64,000 nt of DNA from Methanococcoides alaskense (GTDB lineage: Archaea; Halobacteriota; Methanosarcinia; Methanosarcinales; Methanosarcinaceae). The notes under the pieces are model-generated. The model saw nothing but the letters and a program-made list of their open reading frames with translations, made no database searches and was not told where the DNA came from. Of the stretch, positions 1 to 9,614 are shown piece by piece. The stretch covers positions 434,001 to 498,000 of the forward strand of contig NZ_JAQFFK010000001.1 in NCBI RefSeq assembly GCF_027594145.1, written 5' to 3'. Numbering within the stretch: position 1 is the stretch's first letter; every line of letters begins with the position of its first letter. Made by a program: the position numbers and the translations under genes.

Positions 1-1
1 G

Positions 2-112
2 AGACGCTTTGGTGGACAACAGGTCAATTTTGGAAGGTATAAGAAGGTGCATGGGAAGTTGAGGAATAGGATGGCTGAAGTTGGGTATGGGGTTTATAGG
101 AGATTGAAGTGA
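2..112 (+). CDS. C-terminal fragment of a FemAB-like acyltransferase (cut by window edge)
   Basis: The window opens inside this gene. The frame from base 2 reads 36 codons to a TGA at 110-112. The peptide (RRFGGQQVNFGRYKKVHGKL and a short tail ending in VYRRLK) lines up with the C-terminus of the intact FemAB-like protein at 1186-2193, which has FKNQFGGSVENYGKYTKIHN and ends in DVYRKIF. This marks it as a paralogue. The family transfers aminoacyl groups onto sugars or lipids in bacterial wall synthesis; in archaeal glycan clusters the substrate is not known. It ends 37 bases before the DUF354 gene and is probably co-transcribed with it. Confidence 0.7.
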   Translation, partial: RRFGGQQVNFGRYKKVHGKLRNRMAEVGYGVYRRLK

Positions 113-149
113 GCTTTATTTATGGTTACGAGAGTACGGTGGTGCTAAT

Positions 150-1184
150 ATGAGAATTATGCTTGATATCGGTCATCCTAAAGACGTTAATGTCTTTAAG
201 AATGTCATTCTCTCTCTACAGGAAATGGGCCATACGGTAAAGATCTTTGTTCGTGCAAAAGAAAGCACTAAAAGAATGCTTGATGATGCAGGTTTTGAGT
301 ATGAGGTCTGTCCTTACTATAAGAGTATGGCTGGAAAAGCTTTTGGCATTCTTGCGAACGATCTTCGCCTTTATATGATTGCCAGAAAGTTCAAACCGGA
401 TGTGTTTGTTAGTCCAGGTTCTCCATATTCCGCACATGTAAGCAGTTTGATGAGAAAGCCCCATCTGGCATTTTCTGATACTGAGATTGCCGGTCTTGTC
501 ACCATGTTGACATTACCTTTTACGGATAAAATATACACTTCAACATCATTTTATCTTGACCTTGGTCCTAAACAGGAACGCTTTAAGGGTTATTACGAAT
601 TGGCTTATCTTCATCCAAAATATTTCAAACCGAACAAAAGTGTCTTAGATAAATATGGTCTGGAAGAAGGCTATATTCTATTGAGATTATCTGCATTATC
701 TTCTCATCATGATCTTCATGCAAGTGGATTTGATTTTGAGACCGAGGATGAATTAAGGGACTATATCTCTTCTTTAGAAAAATATGGTAGAGTCATTATC
801 TCGTCTGAAAAGTTGGATTGGGATACAATAAAAGAATATCAGTTAGATCTGGATCCCGATGATCTGCATGATATTATTAATTATGCATCTATATGTTTAA
901 GCGAAGGCGCTACAATGGCCTCAGAAGCTGCAGTTTTAGGTATTCCTTCCATTTATGTTTCAAATACGGAAAGGGGCTATTTGAATGAGTTGGAAACTGA
1001 ATATGATCTGGTTTACAACATTCCTGATAGGGGAGAAGCTTTGGAAAAAACCATTTCGTTTTTGCAAAATAAAAATACGAAAGATGAATGGCAATCAAAA
1101 AAAGTTGTTATGCTAAATCATAATATTGATGTTTGTAATTTTATTATTGATCGTATAATTAATATTGATAAGAGAGGACTTTGA
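150..1184 (+). CDS. DUF354 family protein (glycosyltransferase / UDP-GlcNAc epimerase fold)
   Basis: A 344-residue protein opening with MRIMLDIGHPKDVNVFKNVI, the typical N-terminus of DUF354 proteins, which share the two-Rossmann GT-B-like fold of UDP-GlcNAc 2-epimerases and glycosyltransferases. Other family-like stretches are PDVFVSPGSPYSAH near residue 85 and LSEGATMASEAAVLGIPSIY near 250, a GT-B-type donor-binding loop. It has no signal peptide or membrane segment, so it should be cytoplasmic. It lies between two FemAB-like genes at the head of a surface-glycan cluster, and its TGA ends one base before the next ATG, so the two are likely co-translated. The actual substrate is unknown. Start ATG at 150 follows a weak GGTGCTAAT leader. 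Confidence 0.8.
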   Translation: MRIMLDIGHPKDVNVFKNVILSLQEMGHTVKIFVRAKESTKRMLDDAGFEYEVCPYYKSMAGKAFGILANDLRLYMIARKFKPDVFVSPGSPYSAHVSSLMRKPHLAFSDTEIAGLVTMLTLPFTDKIYTSTSFYLDLGPKQERFKGYYELAYLHPKYFKPNKSVLDKYGLEEGYILLRLSALSSHHDLHASGFDFETEDELRDYISSLEKYGRVIISSEKLDWDTIKEYQLDLDPDDLHDIINYASICLSEGATMASEAAVLGIPSIYVSNTERGYLNELETEYDLVYNIPDRGEALEKTISFLQNKNTKDEWQSKKVVMLNHNIDVCNFIIDRIINIDKRGL

Positions 1185-1185
1185 G

Positions 1186-2193
1186 ATGCACTTTAGTATT
1201 GTGGAACCAGATAGGGTTAAACTGAATGATTTTGCCATTAAAAATGAATATGGAACAATTTTTCAATCAGGCCATATACTCGACGTTTATCAGGATGTTC
1301 CTAATTGTTATGCATCTTCTTTAGCTGTGATCGATGAATCTGATAATATAATTGCATCTATAGTAAGTGTAAAATTTGTTGAAAAAAAGAAACTTGGGTA
1401 TTTCTCATCTCATTCAACAATTAGGGGAGGTCCTCTCTGGGAGGATTCTGAAAGAGGCGAAAAAGCAGTTTTATTATTGCTGAATGAGTATAACAATATT
1501 TCTAAAAAGAAATCACTTTATTCTCGTATTTATCCTAATTTTAATCCCCATATGCGTGACATTTTGACTACATGTGGATTTGAATTCGAAGATGATCTGA
1601 ATATTTTCATTGATCTAACTCTCTCTGAAGATGAACTATGGGCCAATTTACATAAGAATCGACGTACTGGTGTCAGGAAAGCGAAAAAGAATGGTGTCAT
1701 AATAAAAGAAGTCGAATCAATGGTAGAAATTGATGATTTTTATAATATGCTTGTTGAAACTTCGAATGTAAATCATATATCAGTTAGGGATCTAAAGTTA
1801 TTCCATAATATATATTCACATCTTGTTCCTGAAGGTCTGGCAAAAATTTATCTTGCACTGTATGATGAAAAACCTATTGCAGGATTATTATCACTTAATT
1901 ACAAAGATACTCTTTATGATTGGTATGCCTGTTCTACAAAAAATAGGGATTATTTACGATTAAATCCTAATGAATATCTTGTTTGGAATACTCTTTATTG
2001 GGGATTAAATAATGGCTATTCATTGTTTGATTTTGGTGGTGCTGGCAATCCTAAAGAAGAATATAGTGTAAGGGACTTTAAAAATCAATTTGGTGGATCA
2101 GTTGAAAATTACGGGAAATATACAAAAATTCATAATTCTATGGTATATAATATATGTGAAAAAGGGTATGATGTATACCGTAAGATATTTTAA
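1186..2193 (+). CDS. FemAB-like (GNAT-fold) aminoacyl/acyl transferase
   Basis: A 335-residue protein with the double-GNAT layout of FemAB/peptidoglycan-bridge proteins. There is an N-terminal half with the GGPLWEDSERGEKA segment, a central NLHKNRRTGVRKAKKNGV basic motif typical of the family, and a C-terminal half with AGLLSLNYKDTLYDWYACS and LFDFGGAGNPKEEYSVRDFK. It is cytoplasmic. ATG 1186 was chosen over the upstream TTG at 1165 because AGAGAGGA lies just ahead of it and it begins directly after the upstream stop. Archaea lack murein, so a role in modifying a surface sugar or lipid carrier with an aminoacyl group is inferred from the cluster. It is paralogous to the truncated gene at the left edge. 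Confidence 0.75.
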   Translation: MHFSIVEPDRVKLNDFAIKNEYGTIFQSGHILDVYQDVPNCYASSLAVIDESDNIIASIVSVKFVEKKKLGYFSSHSTIRGGPLWEDSERGEKAVLLLLNEYNNISKKKSLYSRIYPNFNPHMRDILTTCGFEFEDDLNIFIDLTLSEDELWANLHKNRRTGVRKAKKNGVIIKEVESMVEIDDFYNMLVETSNVNHISVRDLKLFHNIYSHLVPEGLAKIYLALYDEKPIAGLLSLNYKDTLYDWYACSTKNRDYLRLNPNEYLVWNTLYWGLNNGYSLFDFGGAGNPKEEYSVRDFKNQFGGSVENYGKYTKIHNSMVYNICEKGYDVYRKIF

Positions 2194-2304
2194 ATATTCT
2201 TGCTCCACAAATGACGAATCTATGAAATTTATCTACTTTAATATAGTATATCTCAATTTTGATAAATATATTTATGCTACTTCCAATAACTTCATGTGGT
2301 TAAT

Positions 2305-3195
2305 ATGATCTCAACTAATTATATTATAGTGACACCGTGCCGCAACGAAGCTGAGAATTTGCCTCAATTAGCGGAGTCTATCATCAATAATACGATAACG
2401 CCTATTTTGTGGGTTATTTTTAATGACGGTAGTACTGATGGTACTGCACAAGTAGCTCATGAATTGCAAAGAAAGTATGATTGGATCGATGTAATCGATG
2501 GCGAAATTGCAAGTCGCGATCTTGGTTTTCATTATGCAAAAATTGTAGATCGTACAATAAAAAACACTCTTGATAAATGTAAATCCAATAATATTTCAAT
2601 TGAGTATATTGGTTTAATTGATGCAGACATGGTTCTTGATTTTGATTTTTTTGAAAAAATAATTAGAAGATTTGAAGAAAATCCTAATATGGGTGTTAGT
2701 AGTGGCACAGTTGCCTATCTAATCAATGGGGTGAAAAAACTGGAACAAGGTCGCTCTAATCATCCAATTGGCGGGTTGAGGGTATGGAGAACTAAATGTT
2801 TTGAAGATACAGGAGGTTTTCCTCAAAGTTACTCCGCAGATTCTGTATCGAATGTGTTAGCAATGCTGCACGGTTGGGACACAATAAAATACGATGATAT
2901 CGTAGGAGTAGAACTCCGAAAAACAAGCAGTGCTGAAGGGTTTTGGAAAGGGTTTATGACACGAGGGGAGTCGGATTATTATAGAGATTATCATCCAATA
3001 TATGTAATTTTCAAATCTGTTAAATATAGTTTAACAAAACCCTATTATAGGGGTATTGCATATATTTATGCCTATATTAGGAGCGCTCTTACTAGAATGG
3101 ATAAAATAGATCTGTTAGAGGTAAGAAAGTATTACAGAAAGAAACATCGTGAGATTATCGATGATTATGTGCAAAAAGTCAAATCAAGGTTCTAA
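2305..3195 (+). CDS. Glycosyltransferase family 2
   Basis: A GT-A fold inverting glycosyltransferase of about 296 residues. Visible motifs are IIVTPCRNEAENLPQL at the N-terminus (nucleotide-sugar binding), FNDGSTDGT near residue 40, and the metal-binding LIDADMVLDFDFF near 105. GGLRVWRTKCFEDTGGFP follows, where the acceptor loop sits in this family. No membrane segment is evident. It should transfer a sugar to a lipid-linked or protein-linked glycan; the donor cannot be read from sequence. Either GTG 2296 or ATG 2305 could start it; ATG is preferred. Its stop is one base before the next gene, which points to translational coupling with the membrane protein that follows. Confidence 0.85.
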   Translation: MISTNYIIVTPCRNEAENLPQLAESIINNTITPILWVIFNDGSTDGTAQVAHELQRKYDWIDVIDGEIASRDLGFHYAKIVDRTIKNTLDKCKSNNISIEYIGLIDADMVLDFDFFEKIIRRFEENPNMGVSSGTVAYLINGVKKLEQGRSNHPIGGLRVWRTKCFEDTGGFPQSYSADSVSNVLAMLHGWDTIKYDDIVGVELRKTSSAEGFWKGFMTRGESDYYRDYHPIYVIFKSVKYSLTKPYYRGIAYIYAYIRSALTRMDKIDLLEVRKYYRKKHREIIDDYVQKVKSRF

Positions 3196-3196
3196 T

Positions 3197-4738
3197 ATGC
3201 AATACGTATCGAAGAAAAGCAAAGTAACATTAATGATTTTACTCTTGTTGTTAAACCTGGTTATAAGGATACCTTCCATTCCTCATGAAAAAGGTTGGGA
3301 TTCTTATTTTATACATGCTCTTGCTAATTCGATTACAACTTTTGGAACGGCAAATTGGTGGCATAATTGGCTATCAGTTTTTGGATTATATCCTTATTCA
3401 TATGCTAGTGCGATCCCTTTTTCTCTATCTGGACTCGCGAACCTTACTGGACTTACTTCCTTAGACATGGAAATAACAATACTAATATTTTCTATAATAC
3501 TTGGTTTGTTCAGTATATTCACAGCATATGTATTTGCAGGAATTTTTTATAATGATTTTCTATTCAAATATTTTATGGCTTTTTTCTTCTCAGTTTCACA
3601 GGGAATATTGACGTTCAGCACTTGGGAAGTCAGTGCAAGAGGGCCATTCATAATATTTCTTCCATTATTTATTTTTATATTATTAAAAAAAATGCATTAT
3701 ACTAGATCATTACCTCTTCTGCTGAGTATTGGATTTTTTTTAATGGCAACACATCATTATTTTTATTTCTTAATCCCATTAGTAGGGATGTTCATTTTTT
3801 TAAAAATCATATCAAGATTTAATTTTAAGTGGGAAAATCGCAATTACTTAAATTATATTTATGTATTTGGTATTCTCTCGGTTTTCATGATTCCTTTCTT
3901 TACAAGGAGCATGATAAGTGCTGGTTCTAGATATGACTGGCTAGTTTATGTTTTGTTTATTAGTGTTAGGAATATTGGTCCACCGCTAATCTTTGCCTTT
4001 GGTGGCTATTTATACTTGATACTGAAAGACGATAAAACCTTTGAAGACCGGTACTTTCTCGGCATGGTGCTCATATTTCTCCCTTTCCTCTATGAGCAAA
4101 AATATGGGATCTATCTTCTGATTCTATTTATTACACTTGCTATAGCAATTGCATTGAGAAACATGGTGGATTTTCGCATAAAAGCTAGCAAGTTTACTGC
4201 TATATTTTTAATAGCAATTCTACTTTCAAGTGTTGCGTTTTCAACATATTATAATCATGGACGTACAGAGCGTACTGATAACTATTGGTATATGGAAGAT
4301 GTTACCTATAAAGCATCAGTGTGGACAAATAAATACATTCCAGATGGTTCACATGGGATTGGAACTGGGGGGGAAACTTGGAGGCTATTTCCAACCTCAG
4401 ATGCTCATCCTGCGATTCCAACTGGAGGTGCAGTGATTGCAGCTTATGGACTGATAAACATATCTGAGGCTGAAGTTCTGAAAAGTAGTCCAAAGTCATC
4501 AGATTATTATTTTGAGGGCCCTTATTCCCTCAAAGCGGGAACTAGTGTGTGGGGACTTACTAATTGGATGTTAGAATTAAATGATATAGATGATGTACGT
4601 GCGATTTCTTACATCAATAAATTCAATATGACATATATTATAGAAGATGTCCGATCTTATAGAATAATAATGAATTCAGTAAGAAATAAGAAGGCTAATA
4701 TTTTTGATAATGGTAGGATTAGATTATGGCTCATCTAA
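3197..4738 (+). CDS. Polytopic membrane protein, GT-C / oligosaccharyltransferase-like
   Basis: A 513-residue protein with roughly ten hydrophobic segments followed by a soluble C-terminal part of about 140 residues. The first loop after TM1 carries EKGWDSYFIHALANSI, with an acidic residue where GT-C enzymes and STT3/AglB place a catalytic Asp, and then a tryptophan-rich stretch (WWHNWL). The C-terminal region from about residue 355 (NHGRTERTDNYWYMEDVTYK, then KYIPDGSHGIGTGGETWR) resembles the extracytoplasmic end of archaeal membrane glycosyltransferases. Start 3197 was preferred over 3149 because AAGG precedes it and the longer form would overlap the upstream gene. Function as a lipid-phosphosugar-dependent transferase is inferred. 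Exact family assignment is uncertain. Confidence 0.6.
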   Translation: MQYVSKKSKVTLMILLLLLNLVIRIPSIPHEKGWDSYFIHALANSITTFGTANWWHNWLSVFGLYPYSYASAIPFSLSGLANLTGLTSLDMEITILIFSIILGLFSIFTAYVFAGIFYNDFLFKYFMAFFFSVSQGILTFSTWEVSARGPFIIFLPLFIFILLKKMHYTRSLPLLLSIGFFLMATHHYFYFLIPLVGMFIFLKIISRFNFKWENRNYLNYIYVFGILSVFMIPFFTRSMISAGSRYDWLVYVLFISVRNIGPPLIFAFGGYLYLILKDDKTFEDRYFLGMVLIFLPFLYEQKYGIYLLILFITLAIAIALRNMVDFRIKASKFTAIFLIAILLSSVAFSTYYNHGRTERTDNYWYMEDVTYKASVWTNKYIPDGSHGIGTGGETWRLFPTSDAHPAIPTGGAVIAAYGLINISEAEVLKSSPKSSDYYFEGPYSLKAGTSVWGLTNWMLELNDIDDVRAISYINKFNMTYIIEDVRSYRIIMNSVRNKKANIFDNGRIRLWLI

Positions 4739-5231
4739 CGGTGCTCATACAAACACAAGTATCATATTCAAATTTTAATGAGAAAAATTAATCGAAACAA
4801 CTTTAAAAATGTGGTGGCAAAAAGTTATAATGATTTATGATTATTTATCTAGACGAAATCTTTATGGATCAAATTCTATTAAGTTATTGTGGCAGAAAAG
4901 TCAAGTCCTTCGAAATTTCGAAATATGGGTTATAAGGAGTATAAAGGTGATTTTTATAGTAAATGTTATGTCGATTCCAAATGAGGAGTTTATACTTTGA
5001 AGGAGTGTTACATGCAGTAGCTTTGGTATGTTTTCAAATCCTCTATTTTGTCAAAAATATATTTAATACTGTAAAAGGGGATATCACAAAAGATGCTATT
5101 GATTAACTTCATACTGTATATTTTGTAGATTGGTGTGAATGTTATTAAGTGGGTTGGATTGATGTTATATCTTCTGGACAAAAAGGAAAGTAGATTGGAT
5201 AATTTCACATTTATAGGGAGATGAAGAAAGT
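4739..5231. other. AT-rich gap without a convincing gene
   Basis: About 490 bases between the membrane protein and the next glycosyltransferase. Short ORFs exist on both strands (63 codons from 4809 on plus, 66 codons at 5008-5208 on minus), but neither has a recognisable motif, a good ribosome site or a sensible composition. The stretch may be the remains of a lost gene in the cluster. The last bases (GGGAGATGAAGAAAG) provide the ribosome binding site for the gene at 5232. Confidence 0.5.
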
Positions 5232-6371
5232 ATGGAGTTGGTTTATTTCTATTCTACTCACGAGGATGCTCCTGCAAGAGTTGGAAAATCAATACTTAAA
5301 GAATTAATTAATCATATGGATGATTTACCGTTTGAAGATATATTATTATTTACTGACGATGAAGAAAATATTGATCATTTGATCTATGGTTACAAGTTTA
5401 AAAGCATTACGTTTTCAGAACTTATTCGCAGTCGTAATAAATACGTGGTGCATATTCCAATTAGTCCAAATATATTTCCAAATTTAAAGTTTTTGATCAA
5501 TCTGTTATCAATATTAAAAAAATTTCCTTTAATATTGCATTATCATGGTGATGTACGAAATGAATTTTATATGAGACTTAAGTATGAAAAACATTTGGAC
5601 ATAATGTGCATACCATCTGTTATATTTATTCCATTTCTTTTACGTTATGCAACTAGAATTGTTACGCACTCATTTATTGTACAAAACATCCTTATAGATA
5701 ATTATAATATTAAAAAAAATGTAGTAATTCCCAATGGTCTCGATGATTATTGGTATCAACCATTGGAACAAATTGAGTCCTATCGATTAAAGAATCTGAT
5801 TGATAAGAGTAAAACTTGTATATTTTACCATGGTCGTCTACCTCCCGAAAAGGGAGTAGATATGTTAATAAAAGCAGTTGGAAAATATGTCAAATTTAAC
5901 TCTCAAACAATGCTATATATTGCAGGCGATGCTCCATATAAAAAATATCTACTTGAGTTATGCACTAAATTGAATATCACTGAAAATGTTGTATTTCTTG
6001 GTAATGTAGATAGAGAAACCATTAAGTTTTTTTTGCAAAATGTCGATGTTGCAATATATCCGTCTAGATTCGATGCATTTAATTTAGCTGTCATGGAAGC
6101 TTTTGCATGCGCAAATTGTCCCGTATTTTTTTCGAGCAAAGCGGGAATATACAATTTTGTTCTTCAAGATGGTTATCAATTAAATCATTTTGAACCAACA
6201 ACTGAAAAAATAACAGATATATTATCTTTGGTCTCTTCAGGTTATAATGAAAATGATATACATATCCAAAAAGAATTTGCGAACAAATATAGGTGGGGCA
6301 AAATCATAAATTGTTATATGAACTTGTACGACGAGGTCTTAACAAATGCTAACAAATTGGACAAAATTTAA
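5232..6371 (+). CDS. Glycosyltransferase family 4 (GT-B fold)
   Basis: A 379-residue retaining glycosyltransferase. The N-terminal Rossmann half includes LILHYHGDVRNEFY near residue 100. The C-terminal half begins after VVIPNGLDDYWYQP with the family signature IFYHGRLPPEKGVDMLIKAV near residue 200, then LYIAGDAPYKKYL and VVFLGNVDRETIKFFLQNVD. The donor-binding loop AIYPSRFDAFNLAVMEAFAC near residue 275 has the expected E-x7-E spacing. Its 3' end overlaps the acyltransferase gene by 26 bases, so the pair is an operon. It is cytoplasmic, building the surface glycan; donor and acceptor are unknown. Base composition is strongly AT-rich like the rest of the cluster. Confidence 0.88.
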   Translation: MELVYFYSTHEDAPARVGKSILKELINHMDDLPFEDILLFTDDEENIDHLIYGYKFKSITFSELIRSRNKYVVHIPISPNIFPNLKFLINLLSILKKFPLILHYHGDVRNEFYMRLKYEKHLDIMCIPSVIFIPFLLRYATRIVTHSFIVQNILIDNYNIKKNVVIPNGLDDYWYQPLEQIESYRLKNLIDKSKTCIFYHGRLPPEKGVDMLIKAVGKYVKFNSQTMLYIAGDAPYKKYLLELCTKLNITENVVFLGNVDRETIKFFLQNVDVAIYPSRFDAFNLAVMEAFACANCPVFFSSKAGIYNFVLQDGYQLNHFEPTTEKITDILSLVSSGYNENDIHIQKEFANKYRWGKIINCYMNLYDEVLTNANKLDKI

Positions 6372-6945
6372 AGTTAAAATATCATTAATCAAATTTAAAG
6401 TTAAAATTATTATCAAAAATACGTTATATGGTTATAACACTAGATTTTATATTGATTCTCACACGAATGTAGAAAAAGATGTATTCTGGAGATTAGGTCC
6501 TAATTCTAATTTATCCATCGATCTAAATACACATGTTGGTAACTTTTGTAGGTTTGAATGTTCAGAAAATGCAAATATATCAATAGGAAAAAATGTTCAA
6601 TTCACAGGTAATAATTTTGTTGCATGTATGGATTCCATTGAGATAGGTGACAATACATTGATTGGAGAATTTGTGAGTATAAGGGATAATGATCATGAAT
6701 ACATTGATGTTAATAATAATATAGATTCACAAGGATACAATACATCTTCAATAAAGATTTCAGATGATGTCTGGATAGGGAGGGGTAGTGTTATACTAAA
6801 AGGGGTGTCTATTGGTAAGCATTGTGTAATTGGAGCAAATTCGGTTGTTAATAAAAACGTTGATTCTTATTCAGTAGCAGTTGGTGCTCCTGCAAAAGTC
6901 ATCAAAATATATAATTTTAAAACACAAAAATGGGAAAAAATTTGA
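6346..6945 (+). CDS. Left-handed beta-helix acyltransferase (WbbJ/maa type)
   Basis: A 199-residue hexapeptide-repeat protein. From about residue 55 it shows [LIV]-G-x4 repeats: NISIGKNVQFTGNN, IEIGDNTLIGEFVSIRDNDHEYID, then ISDDVWIGRGSVILKGVSIG and KHCVIGANSVVNKNVDSYSV, ending in the family's AVGAPAKVIK. The His in NDHEY sits where the catalytic His of O-acetyltransferases is found. It probably O- or N-acetylates a sugar of the surface polysaccharide. The ATG lies inside the end of the upstream GT4 gene, so its start could be a little later. The N-terminal 45 residues are basic and lack the repeat. Confidence 0.85.
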   Translation: MLTNWTKFKVKISLIKFKVKIIIKNTLYGYNTRFYIDSHTNVEKDVFWRLGPNSNLSIDLNTHVGNFCRFECSENANISIGKNVQFTGNNFVACMDSIEIGDNTLIGEFVSIRDNDHEYIDVNNNIDSQGYNTSSIKISDDVWIGRGSVILKGVSIGKHCVIGANSVVNKNVDSYSVAVGAPAKVIKIYNFKTQKWEKI

Positions 6946-6966
6946 AATGAATGGTTAGTGAGATTA

Positions 6967-8112
6967 ATGGCAAAAAAGTATAAAGTTCTAGGTTTGAGTT
7001 CAGGCGGCTTTAAAGGATTTTCAGGGGCTAATTATAATTTGTTTGATACTATATCAAAAAGACATGAACTAATTGGAGTTATCGACAATAAACTCTCTGG
7101 TTTTTGGAAGTACTACAATATCTTATACTGTTTTCTGAAAAAACCAAATATAAATAAATATATTCATCCCATTGAGGAAATATATCATGGAGATGTATCT
7201 TATTATCGTTTTAGGACACCATATTATGTTTTGAAGAGGACAAAGAGTGCAAATAAATCATTAAAAGATATGAAATCAAACTGTGATTTGGTACTTCAAA
7301 CGGGATGGATCCCAGCAATATTAGATATAAAAGATGTACCCCGATTTATTTATACAGATTTCACAATGAAATTAGCGGAAAGAGAGATACCTGATTGGTG
7401 TGACTTCCTGTGCGCTAAACATAAAGAAAAATGGTTAGAGTTGGAAACTAAATCTTATAACAACGCAAATGTTGTTTTTACGCTCAGTAATCATACAAGA
7501 AGATCAATTATAGACGATTATGGGGTAAGTGACGAAAAAGTTGTTACGGTGTATGCAGGTACAAATTTGGATGATGTGCCTAACGTAGAAAAGGCTTATG
7601 AAAATAAGGTAATATTGTTTGTTGGGATTGATTTTGAAAGAAAGGGGGGGTATGTACTTTTAGAAGCATTTAAACAAGTGAAGGCCGAAATAAAGGATGT
7701 ACGTTTGATTATAATAGGCTCTAGTCCAGATATCAATATGGAAGGTGTTGAGGTAAAGGGCTTTGTGTCACATAGTGAAAAGACAAATTATTATAATGTT
7801 GCATCAATGTTTGTGATGCCATCCCTTACAGAACCTTTTGGACTAGTTTTTTTAGAAGCAATGGCACATAGACTTCCCTGTATTGGAAGTACTGTAGATG
7901 CAATGCCTGAAATAATAATAAATGAAGAAACTGGTTATTTGGTTCCACCAAATAACCCAGACCAACTTGCCGAGAAAATTATATGTTTGTTGAAGGATGA
8001 AAGTTTGATGAAAAGAATGGGAAATTCTGGAAGAAAAAAGGTGGAAGAGTTTTTCACATGGGATGCAGTTGTTGAGAGGATGACTATCGAGTTTGAAAAA
8101 ATAAATGTATGA
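6967..8112 (+). CDS. Glycosyltransferase family 4 (GT-B fold)
   Basis: A 381-residue glycosyltransferase. The middle has ARVVFTLSNHTRRS-like text (NANVVFTLSNHTRRSIIDDY) and VVTVYAGTNLDDVP, followed by the donor half VILFVGIDFERKGGYVLLEA near residue 215 and VRLIIIGSSPDINMEGVEVKG. The E-x7-E loop MPSLTEPFGLVFLEAMAHRL is near residue 290. The C-terminus LMKRMGNSGRKKVEEFFTWD is typical of the family. ATG 6967 is preferred over GTG 6958. It is the last plus-strand gene of the cluster; the flippase converges on it 77 bases further on. It should be cytoplasmic, with an unknown sugar donor. Confidence 0.88.
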   Translation: MAKKYKVLGLSSGGFKGFSGANYNLFDTISKRHELIGVIDNKLSGFWKYYNILYCFLKKPNINKYIHPIEEIYHGDVSYYRFRTPYYVLKRTKSANKSLKDMKSNCDLVLQTGWIPAILDIKDVPRFIYTDFTMKLAEREIPDWCDFLCAKHKEKWLELETKSYNNANVVFTLSNHTRRSIIDDYGVSDEKVVTVYAGTNLDDVPNVEKAYENKVILFVGIDFERKGGYVLLEAFKQVKAEIKDVRLIIIGSSPDINMEGVEVKGFVSHSEKTNYYNVASMFVMPSLTEPFGLVFLEAMAHRLPCIGSTVDAMPEIIINEETGYLVPPNNPDQLAEKIICLLKDESLMKRMGNSGRKKVEEFFTWDAVVERMTIEFEKINV

Positions 8113-8189
8113 TTAATGCTAGAGCACTCGGGTTGATAAGAAAATACGATACAAATAATGACAATGGTAGTATTTGAAACACACAATAT

Positions 8190-9614
8190 TTATCTATTTC
8201 CAAACAGTTTCCTTACCATTGTCAAATCCTCTTTTGTAAATCCTTTTAGTAGTATCAGGGCAATCGTATATATGAGTACACCAATGACAATTAAAAGTAT
8301 CAGATTAAGTTCCAACAATACAAACAAAGCTAATCCCATTATGCCTGATGCTGCAATAGGCTTAATTGTTTCTTTGTTGAGAGATTGCATTGACAAATGC
8401 TTATATATAAAATAATACCCTATACTAAATAATAAAATAACTGATATTAATGTTGCTAAAGCAGCTCCTACATAACTATATTTTGGGATAAGAACTATAT
8501 TTAAAATCACATTTATTACACAACAAATCGCAACTGCTATAAGGTTTAACTTTTGTTTATTTGTTGCAGCTAATGCAGAAGTTTGGATTGAATTTATGGA
8601 GTTTGCTATTATTGTGCCAGCAAGTATTTGTAATGCAAAGATAGAGTTTGAGAACTCAACAGTATAAAGTAATAAGATTAATTTCTCCGAAATCACATAT
8701 AATCCAACCGTTGTTGGTAGCATCAACATCACTATATATTTCGATCCCATTCGATACGTCTTTTTGAGGTTTTTTCTTTCTCCAATATATTGTTTTGACA
8801 TTACTGGCATCAGCGTAGAAGCAAGCGCACCAGGCAAAAAAAGTAATGGATCTGTTAGCTTATATGCTGCAGAATATAATCCAACAGCGCTATCACCTTC
8901 GAGTATTGATAACATTAAAATATCAATTCGATAATATATTATATAAAAAGCAGATCCTAATACGAATGGTAGTGCTTCTTTTACTAAATATTTAAATGTA
9001 TGTGTATCGATTTGAAAATTAAACTTAGTAAATTTGCGGGAGTATATCGCACTTATAACAGTTCTGATACTTTCCGAAAATACGAATAATAAAATCAGTT
9101 GCATTAATGAACCATTTTTATAAATGAGTGCAACTACAAGTAACACAAAAATAGACTTAGACACAATCATGGCAATTGATGAATATTCCATTTTTAAATT
9201 TGATTGAAATAATGACTCAAAAAGGTAGCTTAATCCTTGAAATAATAATATGGTGGAAGCAATAGTTATGTACAATTTAGTATCTGTGGGGTAATCTAGC
9301 AAATTTATAAAAATAACCGATAGTGCTATTGCTATAAATGAAGTTATTGACCTAATAAAGAGTGCATTATTCATCATCTTACTAGTTACTGATGAGTTTC
9401 TTGAAATATCTCGTATAACAACTTGATCAACTCCAAAACCACTTATAAAACTAAAGAACATCAAATAAGTAATCACAAAAGTATACTTGCCAAAGCTTTC
9501 CACTCCTAAATATCTTGCTAAGGATATAGATATAATAAGAGCTAATATTTTCACAAATATATTGCCTACAATCATTGCGGTAGTGTTCTTAGCAATTTTA
9601 CGCAAAGTGCTCAT
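8190..9614 (-). CDS. Polysaccharide/lipid-linked oligosaccharide flippase (Wzx/MATE-like)
   Basis: A 474-residue membrane protein with about 14 predicted helices. It opens with MSTLRKIAKNTTAMIVGNIF and ISLARYLGVESFGKYTFVIT, the classical start of Wzx/RfbX-type exporters of the MOP superfamily. Further family-like segments are YRIDILMLSILEGDSAVGLYSAAYKL around residue 230 and ALAATNKQKLNLIAVAICCV around 360. It would flip the lipid-linked glycan made by neighbouring transferases across the membrane. Its ATG overlaps the stop of the upstream GT2 by four bases (ATGA), so these two are co-translated. Stop is TAA. Confidence 0.88.
   Translation of the reverse strand: MSTLRKIAKNTTAMIVGNIFVKILALIISISLARYLGVESFGKYTFVITYLMFFSFISGFGVDQVVIRDISRNSSVTSKMMNNALFIRSITSFIAIALSVIFINLLDYPTDTKLYITIASTILLFQGLSYLFESLFQSNLKMEYSSIAMIVSKSIFVLLVVALIYKNGSLMQLILLFVFSESIRTVISAIYSRKFTKFNFQIDTHTFKYLVKEALPFVLGSAFYIIYYRIDILMLSILEGDSAVGLYSAAYKLTDPLLFLPGALASTLMPVMSKQYIGERKNLKKTYRMGSKYIVMLMLPTTVGLYVISEKLILLLYTVEFSNSIFALQILAGTIIANSINSIQTSALAATNKQKLNLIAVAICCVINVILNIVLIPKYSYVGAALATLISVILLFSIGYYFIYKHLSMQSLNKETIKPIAASGIMGLALFVLLELNLILLIVIGVLIYTIALILLKGFTKEDLTMVRKLFGNR

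Noticed and set aside
4809-5000. 63-codon ORF between two glycan genes
   Set aside because: No ribosome site, no motif and odd composition (several Trp and Ile); more likely chance or a relic.
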